Origin: Bedellia somnulentella
Taxonomy: Eukaryota; Arthropoda; Insecta; Lepidoptera; Bedelliidae
Assembly: GCA_963576735.1 (NCBI GenBank)
Contig: OY755178.1
Location: 2,108,001 to 2,172,000, forward strand
Length of the DNA stretch: 64,000 nucleotides
Reading direction: 5' to 3'
Every line of letters starts with the position of its first letter. Within the stretch, counting starts at the first letter, position 1. The position numbers and the translations under genes are program-made. Below, in pieces: positions 1 to 15,400 of the stretch. The notes beneath the pieces are model-generated. The model did not search any database. It worked only from the letters and a program-made list of their open reading frames with translations, and was not told the DNA's origin.

Positions 1-333
1 CTGTAGAATTCAAAGATCTTTCATTAAATTGGTCTTAGCGAGGGGTTCATGAGATAGACTATAAGTAATTGTAAAGCATTTAGATATATTTAAATCGAGT
101 TTATTTCTCGTGCAATATTGTACGAGTCTCTCCAGATCGCGTTGAAAGAGTTCACAGTCTATGAAATTCCCGATAGAACTGAAAATTTTAATATCATCAG
201 CATACTATATAGTAAGAATTTAGAGTGTTCAAAACAGAAATCAATGTCGTTGATAAATATCACGAAGAGCAAAGGACCTAATAAAGAACCCTGTGGAACA
301 CCCGACAGAATAGGACTTAACTTTAATCTTAAT
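1..333 (-). mobile_element. LINE reverse transcriptase fragment (frameshifted)
   Basis: Minus-strand translation gives a non-LTR reverse transcriptase stretch, GVPQGSLLGPLLFVIFINDI, then in another frame YADDIKIF with downstream RT residues. The frame break between them shows it is dead. It ends a few bases from the donor of the last dynein exon and continues off the left edge. Jockey/CR1-like by general look; clade not certain. Confidence 0.75.
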
Positions 334-336
334 TAC

Positions 337-494
337 CTGGGGTTAGATACCACTTCCTCATTGTAAAATGTAGAGAGAAGCGACATGATAAGTCTCCTGT
401 CTTTGTCATCCGTCACTCGCCCGCCATAGTTGCATTCTCCTGCCAAATAATTAAGCGCGTCGAATGGCGTCTCGGAATAATCTGTCAAAAACAT
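337..494 (-). CDS. Dynein exon 29 (AAA6/C-terminal region)
   Basis: Encodes the segment with [15 protein letters not shown], the hallmark glycine-rich motif near the start of the dynein C-terminal domain. The acceptor is TTCGTTCCAG before an in-frame ATG codon that is internal Met, not a start. The donor is CAG/GTAATT. The exon ends in phase 2, so the gene continues left of the window. Confidence 0.93.
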
Positions 495-3400
495 CTGGAA
501 CGAAGAAAATATTTTTTAAATTTGTTATTATGAAAGTTAAGTTTAGATTTGCAATCCAAGAGGCTTTGTCATGGAGTTAGGCTAGCCTACCTGTTACTGT
601 ACAACCAAATTACCTGCAATTGCAAAATACATATCCTCAAATCGCTTTCATTAAACTCGTACTGTATATTCCACCCCAGAGGTCCAAAGGCCCTCCTCTC
701 TTGCACAATCGCGTGGAAGAAACAGAGAGAGTAGAGGAGTCGTCGCCAGTCTTCTGTTCGGGGACAAGAGATGTAGAACTCGGGGTCACAGATCGGGTCC
801 GAAAGGTAGGAACGGTAAATGTTGTTCTTTAGACCTTTAGGTGCTTCGTTTGTCATTTTTACTCCTGAAATAACGATTGAAAATAAATATGGATAAATGG
901 ATATTCCGATTAGTTAGTTCTAGTTAGCTTTCTTCTTTCTTTCTGCTTTATTGAATGATATTTTTGTAACACATTAAGGGACGTAAATTTATATCTTAGA
1001 TCGCTATTATTACTGTTGTTTATATGACATGACTAGCTTTTTGCCCGCGACTTCGTCCGCGTGGACTTCATTTTTTGCATCCGGTTTACATTCAAAATAC
1101 CAAAACACTATCTTAACTTCTATTTTTTATATACATTTATATTCCCGCGGGCGTTGTAAAGGATATAAAGGACATTGACCCTTTTTAAGTGATTGTTGGG
1201 CGAAGAAGTTGGTGAGCCATCACTAAAATCTTTATTTAACTACCTTTTCTCTAATCTATTTCCAAAAGTGGATGAAGAATTACTATCTCTGAAGCTATGG
1301 CTACCCTTTTATAGAATTTATATAATTGATTGATAGATGAATATCATAAATTCAATCGCACCAAGTTTTATGTTTCTAGATACTAAAATGACATAAATCT
1401 CTATAGTAACTTTCATTTGCTATATCAACCCCTTAGGGGTTGAGTTCCAAAAAAAACCTTTTTAATTTTTCATAAGAATCATGAACCAAACCATTTTGTA
1501 CTAAGTTTCTACGTTCAAAATGAGAATATCTTAGTAAGTACAAATACGAATAGTAGTTTGGCGCTTCGGCGGCGGCACGGTGCTGCCTCTTACACTGACC
1601 GTTGATGATAGTGGGAGAGCTTGCAGCGATTGCTCGGGAATATGGGGATGGTTAGTGGTTGATCTGCATCCAAAATAATCTCTGAAGTGAAGGGTTAGTG
1701 CTTGCTATTATTATATATACTGCTATTCAAAACTAACAAAACAAAAATAATAATACAAAAAGCTTGAATCACCTGAGATACGAACCCGGAACGATTGATT
1801 AATAATAGTTCTAATTAAATATTCATAACTTTGCAATTACTCATTTCATTGCCCGAGCTTTATATTAGGTGCTCGATAAATTAGATTTACGTTTATGAGG
1901 CATTGCGTAAATATGAGTAAACTATAAAAATCTAAACGACCAACACAGCGACGAACCTAACCTAACAATAATTTAATTACTGCTTAAAACCTGAAATCTT
2001 TAAAATACACAATTCAATCTAAAATAGTAGGAACCAAAAAATATCCCTAACTAAACTATAAAAATCTAAACGACGAACAAAGCCCACTAAACTAACCTAA
2101 CTATTATTCAGCCTACTGCGAAAAACCTAAAATCTATTAAATACTTCAATATAATACAATAGTGGAAAGGAATTACGGACACCAAAGAAAGCGAGCAACA
2201 GTCAATTAAGATATAACAGCAACTAAATAAATGACTCGTAAAATGCAAGCAAAGCAACGATGAGATGAGCTATTATTTTATTATAATTTCAAGTTACGAA
2301 TACCAAAATATGTCGGCACGGCACCAATGCTGTAAACTGTATCAATAAGATTTTTTTAAAATTGATGTAACATATTTTGGGTTTATATACTCCAATAAAG
2401 AAGAAATCATACCGCGATGTAGAAAATACCGACAGCGCCATCTATTGGTAAACATGCAAACAACGCCGCGCTCTTTTATAAGGTTTCAGCTGAAAGGTTG
2501 AAGATTTTGCTGCTAAAATCCATTAGTGATTCCGGTATAAAAGTACTCTATAATTTAATCTGGACTTCTAACTATATGTCTGCAAAATTTCAAAGCAATC
2601 GGTTCGGTAGTTGCGGCGTGAAAGAAGCACAAATAAACAAACAAACAAACTCACTTTCCGATTTATAATATTAGTATGGATGATGATGAGATTCTGTTTT
2701 AAACTCAATTGTAACCGAAAAAACAGAAGTGGCAGAACTGACGGCCCTTAGGGCTCGAAGGTTCTGGAGTGGCGGCAATGTACTGGACGATATAAGTAGG
2801 CCTTCCAATAGGTGGACCAACGACTTTGTGAAGGTCACGGGAAGCCATTGAAGATCTGTAGTGAAGGCTTATGTTCAGTTAATATCCTGAATAATGATGA
2901 TACGTCGTCACTGATGGATCCATGCTTGGCTGTACTGAAATTATTATGGGAGGCGTTACTTTGTATTGAAAGCGGCAAAGGTCTCATCGACAACCAAAAA
3001 ACACATTACTAAATGCCGCTACAAACTGAATACGTTAGCCTTTTTGCCCACTATCACTTTTGAAGCGCGACCCTGAAACTAGTTCAAAAGCAATCGCTGT
3101 CTCTGATGGTTAGGAATAAAATTAAGGTTAGTCCGGTCGCCGCATAGAAACATGTTCAAACAAATAATTTAGTTCTAATAAATACAAACTTATTTCAATG
3201 CTTACTTACTTATACTCACGCCCATTATTCCCATTGGGGTAGGCAGAGACTATCGATCGCCACTTAGTACGATCTTGACAAACCTCTCTTGCTTCCCTTA
3301 CATTCATTATCCTTCTCATACATGCTCTTTTATTCTTCTCACTTCTGACCCCCGCCTTTATAAGAACGTTTTCTATCTGGTCCAGAAATGTTTTACGAGG

Positions 3401-6400
3401 CCGTCCTCTACTAACATTCCCATCCACATTGGCTCTATATATCTCTTTCGCTACTTTATTTTCATCCATCCTCTCTATGTGCCCAAACCACCTCAACATT
3501 CCTTTTTCTATCTTGCATACTACGTCATCTTTCAAACCTACTCGTTCACGGATCACAGTATTTCTCACTCTATCACACAGCCTTACATTACATATACTTC
3601 TGAGGGATCTCATTTCCACTGCATTAACTCTACTTTCATGCTTCTTCTGCCATGCCCAACATTCACTACCATACATCAGCGTGGGAACCAGAACAGCATT
3701 ATGCACAGCCATTCGAGCCTTTTCTGACAACGACTGGCTCAACATCAGACTGTTCATGGCTCCATTCACCGCGTTTCCCTTTTTATTTCAATATCTTCCT
3801 CACATTTTCCATCCCTAGTAAACAAACTCCCCAGATATACAAATTCTTTCTCTTGTTCCACTTTCTTACCATTTATAACAATGTCACATTCTGTCATACT
3901 TTCCTCTCTTTCAAAAACCATTGTTTTGGTTATTTCAATGTTTTATTAAAGTTCAGTAAATATATTTTTTTACGTACCATTCTGCAAAACCGTGACCGGA
4001 AACGCCCGACTCGGGTACGAGGTGAGCCAGCAGCGGAAGGCCGGGTGCGTGGTCTGCGGCACCACCACCTCCGCGCACACGCGCTCCAGCTCGCCCATCC
4101 ACGAGTCCATCACGTGGCAGTTCTGCAGCACCACCCAGCCGCCCGACTGGATGGCGCTGCCTATCATCGCGGCAGCTATAGGGCCCTGGTAGATAATCAT
4201 AGAGAACTTAACCAAATGCAACGAAAACAAAACGTAGTTCAGTTCCAAAATTGCTGAACAAATTAAGCCAAAACTAGTTTTCAAAATAAACTATTCGTAC
4301 ATCCTGATTGGTAGATTCAATGTTCGAGACTTTTGTTGGTCATACATTTGCTTCGCTTAAGTCAGAGGAAATACACTGAATCATTTACGGATATTGACAT
4401 TCTTTGTTTCTTCTCCATTTTGCTAATTTCTCTATCTATATGGTTGTGGAGTCTCAAAGTAATAGTCTATCACTTGGCAGTACTGCAGCACCACCCAGCC
4501 GCCCGACTGGATGGCGCGGCTTATCATCACGGCCGCTATGGGACCCTAGTAGATGGTAGAGACGAAATATAAACTATTGACTCTAGTGTGGAGATTTAGA
4601 GTAATTGGAAGCTATAGAATCTAGTTTGAGAAACGTTTGGTGGATTCTCAAAGTAATAGTCTGGGACAATATGGGACTCTGGTAGAAGACAAAATCGAAG
4701 TAGAAATTCCACACTTTAATGTGAAGAAAGTTTGTTGGAGTGTTAAAGTAAGAGTCCATCACGTGGCAGTTCTGCAGCACCACCCAGCCGCCGGATTGAA
4801 TCCCGCTGCCTATCATCGCAGCCGCTATGGGACCCTGGTAGATGGAATTCAAGAGGTCTAGCGATAAAAGGCATACTTATCTCTTCTTACCAATTTAAAA
4901 TTTAATTCTATCTCCCTCACTCGAAACGAATAATCGGATTTTGTCATTTTTGATAAGTGAGTATACTTGGTGATATTCGACGAATTTAACGATAACTCCG
5001 TAATTTTCGTTGGTTTCATCGACTAGTTAGCGTCAAAATTAATATTATGATATACTTTAATTATAAACTTCGTTTGACCTTCGAGGCGGTGAAAGGGACA
5101 TAAATATATTTCACAAGCATTTAGAAAAGGTACGAATGCTTTCATCGTTATCGATCTAAAGAGTTGACCTCCATACTAAGTGGAATCAATAGAATCTAGA
5201 GTGAAAAATTATTGGTGGAGTCACAAAGTAATAGTCCATCACGTGACAGTTCTGTAGCACCACCCAGCCGCCCGACTAGATGGCGCTGCCTGTCATGGCG
5301 GCCGCTATGGGACCCTGGTAGATCGGTATAGAGAACTTAACTAAATAGAGCGGAAACCTAACGTTGTTGAGTACAAATATTGCTAAACTGATTTTAAAAA
5401 TTAGTTACTTATACTCACGCCCATTGTTTCCATTGGGGTAGGCAGAGACTATAGATCGCCACTTTGTACGATCCAGGCAAATCTCTCTTACTTCTGTTAC
5501 ATTCATCATTCTTCTCATACATGCTCTTTTATTCTTCATACTTTGGACGCCGGCCTTTTTGAGCACACACTCTATTTGGTCCAGGTGTGTCTTCCGTGGT
5601 CGTTCTCTCCTCACATTACCTTCCACGTTGGCTCTATAGATCTCTTTCACCAATTTACTATCATCCATCCTCTCTATGTGCCCAAACCACCTTAACATTC
5701 CTTCCTCTATCTTGCATACTTCGTCATCTTTCACGCCTAAACGTTCAAGAATTACACTATTTTTCACTCTGTCGCACAACCTTACATTACATATACTTCT
5801 GAGGGATCACATTTCCACTGCATTCACTCTACTTTCATGCCTCCTTTGCCATGCCCAACATTCACTATGGTAGTCAGCGTAGTAACCAGTACTGCATTGT
5901 GTACTGCTATTCGCGCCTTTTCAGACAGGGACTGGCTCGACATTAGACTGTTTATGGCTCCATTTACCGCATTTCCCTTTTTAACTCTCCTTTCAATATC
6001 TTCCTCGCATTTTCCGTCCCTAGTAAACAAACTTCCTAGATATACAAGCTCTTTCGCTTGTTCCACTTTCTTACCACCTATTATAATCTCACATTCTGTC
6101 ATACTTTCCTCTCTCTCGAAAACCATTGTCTTGGTTTTGTCCACATTCACTCGCATGCTCTTTCTTTCAAAAAACTTACACGCAATATTCATCATCTCTT
6201 GCAACTCATTTATCGGTGATGCAAGTAATACTTGATCGTCAGCGTATAAGAGGCATTTAATGACGAATCCTCCCACTCTCAGACCATAAACACTTTCGCG
6301 TAGTTCTTTCAAACAGTCGTCCATGAACAGATTGAAGAGCCATGGAGAAGCTACACAACCCTGACGTACATCTCTAGAGATTTTACAAACCAGTCCGTGT

Positions 6401-9400
6401 TTTCTCCGTTTCAAAATTAATTGTCCCTATTATTCTGCCACCCTAACCATATCTGCAGTGATTAGGTTCGCCTAACATTTGAGAAAACCACGTTTGAAAT
6501 TTGTGAACTTAAACAGTTCATATCTCCGAGACTGACTGTGTTTTTAAATAAATAAATATACCAATTTGTTCAAAATAACATGAACATTCAAATGATGATC
6601 TTAAAATAAACAAAATGGGCAATCACAATAACCAAAACATAAAAAATGCATTTATCACTAAGGAAAGCTTTTAATAGTTTTCAGCAACACTAGTCATAAG
6701 CGCAGTAAGTACCCTAAGCACTGCACTTATTACTGGTTTAGTCTTAGGGGATGATGTTACTCAATGTATGTGAGCTACTGCAGCAATTTGGTTTATGTTA
6801 AATAAAAAAACAAGATGGTTAACAAAAACTTCAAATTAAAAACTAAACAGAAAAATTAAATATTATTATTTTTTATTTAAAAAAGAACCGCCTTCAAAAA
6901 TCCAACTGAAAAGTATAAAATAATTTTTATTTATTTTATTATGTACAACTCTATTCAACTTCTTCTTTTTGAAGTCGGTGCCAAACCAATTTTCATGACA
7001 AAGAAGAACGAATATTAGTGGCCCGCCCAAGTTGAGTGAGTTCTCCACCCCATCAGCGTATGTCATCCTTATAAACCTTCCTTTTTAATCAATTAATGAA
7101 ACAAATCGCATTAAAATTTCCTTTCGTAGTTTTACAGATTAAAGTATACATAAAGATGTCCGTATATCCCAGACAGGGAGAGAGAAAGCGACTTTGTTTT
7201 ATGCTATGTAGTGATTTAGATTCTCGATCGTCTTTTTACAAAGTGTTAGAAGTATTGGTTGTGCCAACTCGGTGCATGCATGTCTCTGTCGAATTGTTAA
7301 TTCCGTTAGTTTGAAATCTGATAATCTTACATAACCTAACCTAACGTTAGTTTACTATCTCGCTATCTATCTAAAATTATAATTTACTAGTTTTTACAGT
7401 TTTACGGTGACATGTATATTATGATAATTTCTCTGCGGAGTGCGACGCATGCGCACCAGGCTAAGCACCGCTCACTGTCCCCCAATTCCATCCTTTATAA
7501 AGCGACGTCGTTGCGAGCGGAAGAAATTTCTTGATTTTTGAGCGCGATTGTGTTACCTACTGTTGTTGAGGCACTATCGATTGATTTATTATTCGTATGG
7601 TTTTCTCTATGTAGCAATTTTCATTTTGGATTTGTCTGTTTGGCACCGACTTCAAAAAGAAGAAGTTGAATAGAGTTGTACATAATAAAATAAATAAAAA
7701 TTATTTTATACTTTTCAGTTGGATTTTTGAAGGCGGTTCTTTTTTAAATAAAAAATAATAATATTTAATTTTTCTGTTTAGTTTTTAATTTGAAATTTTT
7801 GTTTTTCTTTTTTATTTTATACTTTTTAGTGATAAGTTCTTAAATCACTCTGAGTTTTTTTAGTGATAGTTTTTGAGAGATAAGTTTTACTGTCCGTTTA
7901 TTTTATAGTTTTTTTAACAGGTAGTTATAATATTTGTTATTATGACTTTAGCTTACTTGTTACTATTTTGTTTACCTGCGGGCCTAGATAGAAAAGCAAA
8001 GGATGCTTTAAGGAAAAGTCGCGTAAGGGAGAACGAAACACCCATCGAAAAAAAACAAAGACTTCAGCAGGGCAAGCACGAGCCGTATTTAAACTAGTTA
8101 TCGCGTGGGATAAAGAAGCCATCTTTTACGCACTTACTTAGTATCGTATACTGCCATCTCATTCTAACCGTTATCGTGTCGATAACTCGTGCTTGCCCTT
8201 CAGAATGAGAGAGATCGTCAGCGTGCTGCTCTTGCTGCGGAAACAGATGAGCAAAGAGAAGTTCACCTATCACAAATGCGAAGAAACACTCTTATATATA
8301 TGTAGCGTTGAGTCGAGTAAAATCCCTTGATGAGATGGCGTTAAGTGATATAGATTCAAAGAAATTCTTAAATGGTTAATACCATTCCGAAAGCGCGAAA
8401 TTCCCCATGACGAAAGCGCCTTGATTGAAATGACCAGGATGAAAAACATGATGTTGCAATATATATTCAATAATTTAGTAACTCTGTTTATTACTAATAA
8501 AAAAACTTTATTAACATATATTGATAAATTTCTGTCTAGTATTGATAACTTTACTTACATACTTATATTTCAAACTAAGAAACATCCTTTTTTTCGAGTC
8601 GGTTAAAGAACTTTTAACCCATCTTCTAAATGTAGCGAATACTTTTCTGAAAACCGCATCCAAATAGCTTAAGCCAAACGTAAGATAATCGCGGACCAAC
8701 ACACATACATACAGGTCAAACACATAACCTCCTTTCTTTTTTTGGTCGGTCAAGGCACTAAAACCTTCTCCTAAATGTAACGAATACTTTTCTGAAAACC
8801 GCATCCAAATAGCTTAAGCCAAACGTGAGATAATCGCGGACCAACAGACATACATACAGGTCAAACACAGAACCTCCTTTCTTTTTTTGGTCGGTTAAGG
8901 CACTAAAACCTTCTCCTAAATGTAACGAATTCTGTCCTGAAAACCGCATCCAAATAGCTTAAGCCAAACTCGAGATAATCGCGGACAATTATACATACAT
9001 ACATACATACAAACATACATACATACAAACAATCGAACTGAGAACCTCCTTTTTTTGAAGTCGGTTAAAAAACTATATTTTCACCATCCTCAGAAAAAAA
9101 AGGTTATTAAAATACGTATAGAATAGAAAGAGCACCCAGACAACACGAGTTTTTGTGAATATACCTCATTACGTAAACTCTCTGAGCTTATGATTGGTGA
9201 AATTGAATATGCAGTTAAACCCTTGTGTAATTTAACACTGTAGTAATAAGTGCTGCTGCGGTAATGATTGGCGAAGAATACAAAAATCTTAAAAATACAG
9301 TACAGTAATTAAAATGACTGCGCTCTTGATTAAATAAATTGATTTTGAGCTACGAGTCACTGCATTTTGTCTTGTTAAAAATTGGTTTCTTGAACGTTAG

Positions 9401-12400
9401 CTCCTAGATGTAAAAAAAGAAGTTGTAGAGTTTTTCAAGCTGATTCTAAATATATAATTAACTCAATTTCACAATAAAAGCTAGTCACTGCACTTATGAT
9501 TGGGACGGCAGTATTGTTGGCCATACATTTGCTTCGGTTAAGCCAGTAGAAATACACTGAACTATTTACAGATATTGTTTTTATTTCTTCTCTTTTCAGT
9601 TAAGTTCTCTGAATAGATGGTAAAGACGAAGTAGAGACTCTAGACTCTAGTATATGGAATCTCAAAGTAGGGTCGTAACGGAACTTCGCCTCCGCCTCGG
9701 TTACTGCGGAAGCTCCGCAAGAAATCATACCTCCGCACCTGCCTCCGCCTCCGCAAAATATATGTGGAGTTATAACGGAAGTGTCTTTACGTTAATCGGT
9801 TTAAAAACGCGCGAGCAGCGACGCTAAATATAAAAAAATTTCTCCGCCAAACTTTTGTTTGTCAAATATAATTTGCCTCTTTTTAATTTTGAATACTAGT
9901 TGATGCCTCTGTTACAGAGTTGGGCAAAATGTAATCAGATTAATGATTAAGGATTGCGATTACATTGTGTAATCTTTACTCATGATTACAGATTACGCAA
10001 ATTAATCAAAAAAGTAATCATATCTGTGATTAATGATTATTAGTTTGTAATCATAATTTAGATTACATTTTTGATTATTTTTTTGATTGATGCATATAAA
10101 CTACATATAGAAAATTAATAAATAAAATGAATATTTTTAACATTAATCATCTTTATTTTTAATCAGTCTCGTGATTTACATTTTTAAAACAAAGAAAGTA
10201 AATAAAAATTATTTGCTTGTGTGTCATTTGTGGCTTAGATTAGATTTTAATAGGACCCTCTTTTCGAACATCTCATCCGAGAGTCTGTGTGATTTTGGTA
10301 AATTAGTCATGGTTGCATAAGAAAAAAGCCTTTCGACTGGACCAGATGATGGCAGAGGAGTGTTGTATTTTTTAAAGACACGTTTAATTTCAGGGTATCG
10401 ATTTAGCATCGATACATCTCGATCCTGGTCGGCTAAAAAAAGGGAAATAATGGCATCTGCTTTTGAACGTATTTGGTACGTATCTTCCACATCGGGCTCA
10501 GAAGAATCAGTGTCAAACTCGAAATAGCTGTCTTCATATATATTATTAGGCGTAACTTGAAACGTTTCAGGTGCTTCATGGATTTCCTTAATAACGGCTC
10601 CTTTAAAAGAAGATTTGATTCTGGAATGGTATTCTATATTAACACAAGCAAGCCATTTGTCCTTAAATCTGGGGTAAGACATTGCAGCAACTGCTGCATT
10701 TTGAGCAAGTTTTGAGGAAAAATCAAAAAACTCTGCAAATCGTGTTTCGACGCTCTCTAAATATGTTTTTACCAACATTTGACAAAAAATAAGAGATTCT
10801 CTGTTTAGTTTTTGCAGTTTCTTTCGCAAAGATACTAAACATGGCAGTAATATACCGTAATACATATCTCTTTCGCCTTGTAATATATCCAGGGCTTCTG
10901 CTATTGGTTTTGAACAATGCAAATATTCCTTTATGTACTGGAAATCATTATCACGTAAAACATTTGCCATTCCTAAAGCTAAGTGCAGCTGTACACTTTT
11001 CTCCTGTAACGATGCAATTTGTTTAAGAGCATCATATAGGCTGTTCCATCTGGTAATTCCAGGTTTGGAAAGTGTATGCCCGACAATATTAAGTATTATT
11101 TCAGCCGATTTAGGACGGCCAGCGGAGTTCCATAAGTTGTTGCATTTTTTTATTACTTGATTATGAATATTGGCAATACTTGTGTCGTTATTTTTTAAAA
11201 ATTTATTCGCGTCCGTAGTTGCACATAAATTCAACTTGTGTGCACAACATCTTAAATGTACAGGCAATTCTAGTATCGCTGACCGAAGACTATTATTTCT
11301 ATCGAAAGCTATAGGGTCAACTTCATAGTTAGTGCTATGGTGTGGTACAGAAATTACCTCAGTGTCAGAATCAACTTCGATGACAGCATTTTCTGTGGGT
11401 TCTAAATTATCATCATGGTCAAAGTTTTCACAATTTTCAATGTCTATGTCTATTCCAAACTCTTTGAATGCTTTGACAAAATTACTGCCGTTATCAGTAA
11501 CTGTAGCTAAGACCTTTTGGGAGTCAAGACCAAATTCATCATGTATTGCTTCAAGTAAAAGAGCTATTCGATCGTAGCTGTGTGTGCCTGAAAATCTTCG
11601 ACAAGCCAGTGTTTTCGATTTCCGTTCCAAATTTCTGTCAAGCCAGTGTGCGGTGACGCCCAAAAAGCTTCTTGTTTTTGCCGACCAGATATCAGCTGTT
11701 GTGCAGACTTCTTCTACATCGATTAATTCATTCTTAATATTTGTAATTTCTTTATTAAAATGATCATTTATCAGGCGTCCTAAAGTTCTTCTACTTGGGA
11801 CGTTCAATCCATGTGCAGATATATTTAAATAATGAAAGATCTTTTTAAAAAAGTGATCATCTATTGCTTTCAAAGGAATCATAGAATGAATAAAGAACTT
11901 TAACATAATTTCATTAAATCCCTCCTGGGAAATCGTTCGGTCAATCGATGGTGTATTACTAGTACTATCTTCTCTTATTTCTGATTGCAAATGGTTAGTT
12001 CTTCTAGTAGACCGTTTATTTTTTTTCATAGTTTTCAAGTAACTCTGATACTCGTTGTATGCTTCTTCCCCGTGTCTTCGTTTGAGGTGAGTTACAAAAT
12101 TAGATGTAGAATTATTAAAACCACTTATTTTAACTACTTTTGGTTGACATGATTTACAAATCGCCACTTTCTTGGTACTAGTAGACTCCGATTCTAAATA
12201 CGTAAAAAAATGTCCATCAAGAATGTATGGTAATGTCTCAGGCTGTTCATGGTGCACGGATTCAGATTCAGAATTAGTTGATAACGACGAGAAAGAAGTT
12301 GACGCCATTTCACAAGATAAGGTCTATACACTAAAACACAAACACGATTACCACCAACGCTACGTGAAACAAATACGTTTAACTCCTTGCGCACTATAAT

Positions 12401-15400
12401 ATAAACTGACTGCTTGTGCTACAACAGGTAGCGGGGCGCAGGCGGCGAGCGATTGGCTTACCGTTCGTACCCTGTACCCCACCCGTCTCCCACTCCCGAG
12501 CACCGTAAATACGTAACCTTGAAATGTAATCGAGCGCTGAGATTACTGACTACTTTAATCTAAACTAACGATTATAAATGTAATCATGACTGAAAGTAAT
12601 GCAGATTAAAAGTAATTATGATTGATGTAGTCATGATTACTTTCAATCAGATTATTAATCCCATTACAAAAGTAGTTGATTACGCCCAACTCTGCTCTGT
12701 TACAATCCCATATCAAAGTAATAACCCATTACGTGACAGTTCTGTAGCATCTCCCAGCCACCGGAATGTATGGCCTTACCTATCATGGCGGCAGCTATGG
12801 GACCCTGGTAGATGGTGGAGGCGAAGTATAAGATAAAGACTCCAGTTTGAGGAACGTTTGGTGGAGTCTCCAAGTAATAGTCCATAACGTGGCTGTTCTG
12901 TTTGGAGCACTTAGCCATGTGGATTTCCCTACGATGTTTTCGTTCACCGTTCCAGCAACTTTGCTAAGTTAACTACAATATGTCTTCAGAACAAAAAGAT
13001 GGCGGGAACCCGATTTAAGATTCGAACCCACACGCTTTCCTGTTTCACTTAACGCTTAAACTACCAAAACTATCTTTAGTCTCACCTGTCCCTGCCCCAA
13101 CGAAATAGTCTCAAAGCTAACAACTTTCTTCTCCATGGAGAACTTGACCAGCCCAGACATGGGGTCGGACCCGGGGGACAATATGAATATGAGCGGAGTA
13201 CAGCAGGTGCTATCGTTGTATGACTTCTCCAGGTCGAACGGGGGAGGCTCGATGTAGGAGTGGCCTAGTTCTGCGGACACGTACTGCTGGACCAACGGGA
13301 TTAGCTTGTCTGGGCGGACACAACTGGAATAAACAAAATAGTTATTGTTACTACCAACTCAAGAAAATAAAACTGAATAAATCATCCAGTTTTGAATTAA
13401 TGGCTGCTTCAACATTGAGTTTTTAGCAAGCGCGGTTTGAAAGTTTAGTTTGAAGGGATGTGAAAGATTATATGACAAACATAGTGGCTCACCCTAGAAG
13501 GTAGGAGTGAAAGAGCCCTTAGCCGCCTCGTACTACAACCTTCTAGAGACAGGGTTGTATAAGACACATCATAACCATAGTAAATATAAATATCTCACCG
13601 GAATATGATAAGTTTCGCAATGCCGGTAATGTTCTTGTAAGGATGAGGCAGTGAAGCCTCGTGTGGCGCCGCCAGGTCATAGAACTCTTTCCATTCTTTC
13701 AGGTTGCTTTCGAAGTTCTTGCGGAATCCTTTGAGACTGGAGGGGATATGAAACAAGCATGATGAATCCTATTAGTATTATCGATGTGAAAGTTAAGATT
13801 TTTGTGTGTTTGAGGCGGAAAGGCTCCTCAAGTACAAAACGAATATGAATGAAATTTGCCAGAATGCAAGATAATGACCCAAATTAAGACACAGGATACT
13901 TTTCATCCCGGGAAAATTTTACCAATAAAATATTCACGGATGATTGAACTAAGAGTACCGGAAAAAACGCCTAAAATTTTGTCATAAGCAAATTTGAATG
14001 TACGAAGTCTGTCGGGTCAGCTAGTATACATGTACAGTATAACCCGCTTTAGACGATTTCCCAGGGACCCCACAAACAACATTTGTTGAGTAACATATTT
14101 ATATCACAAATCGCACATCTTATTCAGTGCAAAGCCGAAGCAGATTGCTAGTAATATTCAGAACAGAATGTAACTAAAGGGGTAATCTTTATTACTAACT
14201 ATATCTTCTGATTTCAGTACATTTTGTGATCAGAACTCAGGTGATTGCATGGAAAATGGTTTTCTAATTATTTATAACAAGTTGGTTCCATAGTAAAAGT
14301 TGTTTGCATTCATTTTTCTAACTTATTGTCCTGTTACCAGATTTTGTTGCATATACTACTCTGTGTAAAAAGTATCGGGAATATGTCAATAAAAAGACCC
14401 GCGTAAAAGAGGTCCTTCAAATTTTTTTACTGCATGTTGGTAGCACTGTACTGATTTAGCGCGCAATTTGAGCGGGATCTGTCATATAATTTGTTTTAAA
14501 CTACATTTTTTGTTGGTCATAGTTTTGAGTCCTCGGCGATTTTTACAATGGAAAATATTGTTGAACAAACAGTGTGCCTTAAATTTTGTGTTTCGAATGA
14601 TATTTCATGTGCTGAATCACTAAAAATGTTATGAAATACATACGGCAAATCGTGAATATCCACAACAAGGGCTTATGAATGGTATAAGGCTTTTAAAGAA
14701 GGCCGAGAAGTAGTAGTAGACTTGCCTCGTTCTGGTAGACCTTCAACCGCTACGACGAAAGAAAACATCGACACAACCAAGAAACTAGTGCTCGAAAATC
14801 GACGTATGAGTCTGAGAGAGTTGGCTTGTGAGGTGAACATATCTTTCAAGTCCGTCCACAACATTCTCATTGACATTTTAGGCATGAAACGCGTCGCCGC
14901 TCGACTAGTTCCAAAAGAGCTCAATTTTGTTCAAAAAGCGCAGCGAAAGCATGTCGCTGAAAACATGGTTTTCCGAGCTTCTACGGATCCGACCTTTATA
15001 AAACGTATAATAACTGGCGACGAGACATGGGTTTATGAGTACGCCATGCAAACAAGCCAACAGTCTTCAGAATGGCGTCTCGAAAACGAGCCGAAACCCA
15101 AAAAACCGCGGCAAAGTTGCTCCAAAATCAAGGTGATGCTGACAGTTTTTTTTTACTAGCGTGGTGTGGTTCACTCCGAATTCCTTCCAGAGGGAGAAAC
15201 AGTGAATAAAGAATATTATTTAGGCGTCATGAAGCGTTTGCGTGAGAGTATACGCCGAAAACGTCCAGATTTGTGGCAACATAACTCATGGATGCTGCAC
15301 TATCACACACAGCCATTATAGTGAAAGAGTTTTTAGCGAAAAATTTAACAAAAGTTCTCGACCAAGCACCGTATTCACCTGATATGACTCCGTCTGACTT

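Noticed and set aside
1955..2110. CCTAACCTAAC runs as interstitial telomere (TTAGG)n
   Set aside because: Only two units at a time in AT-rich degenerate repeat text; chance is enough.
3275..4257. Overlapping plus-strand frames as genes
   Set aside because: They mirror the LINE and dynein exon 27 on the minus strand.
8583..9070. Regularly spaced repeats that could be taken for a CRISPR-like array
   Set aside because: Unit of ~147 bp with no unique spacers, in an animal intron: a minisatellite.
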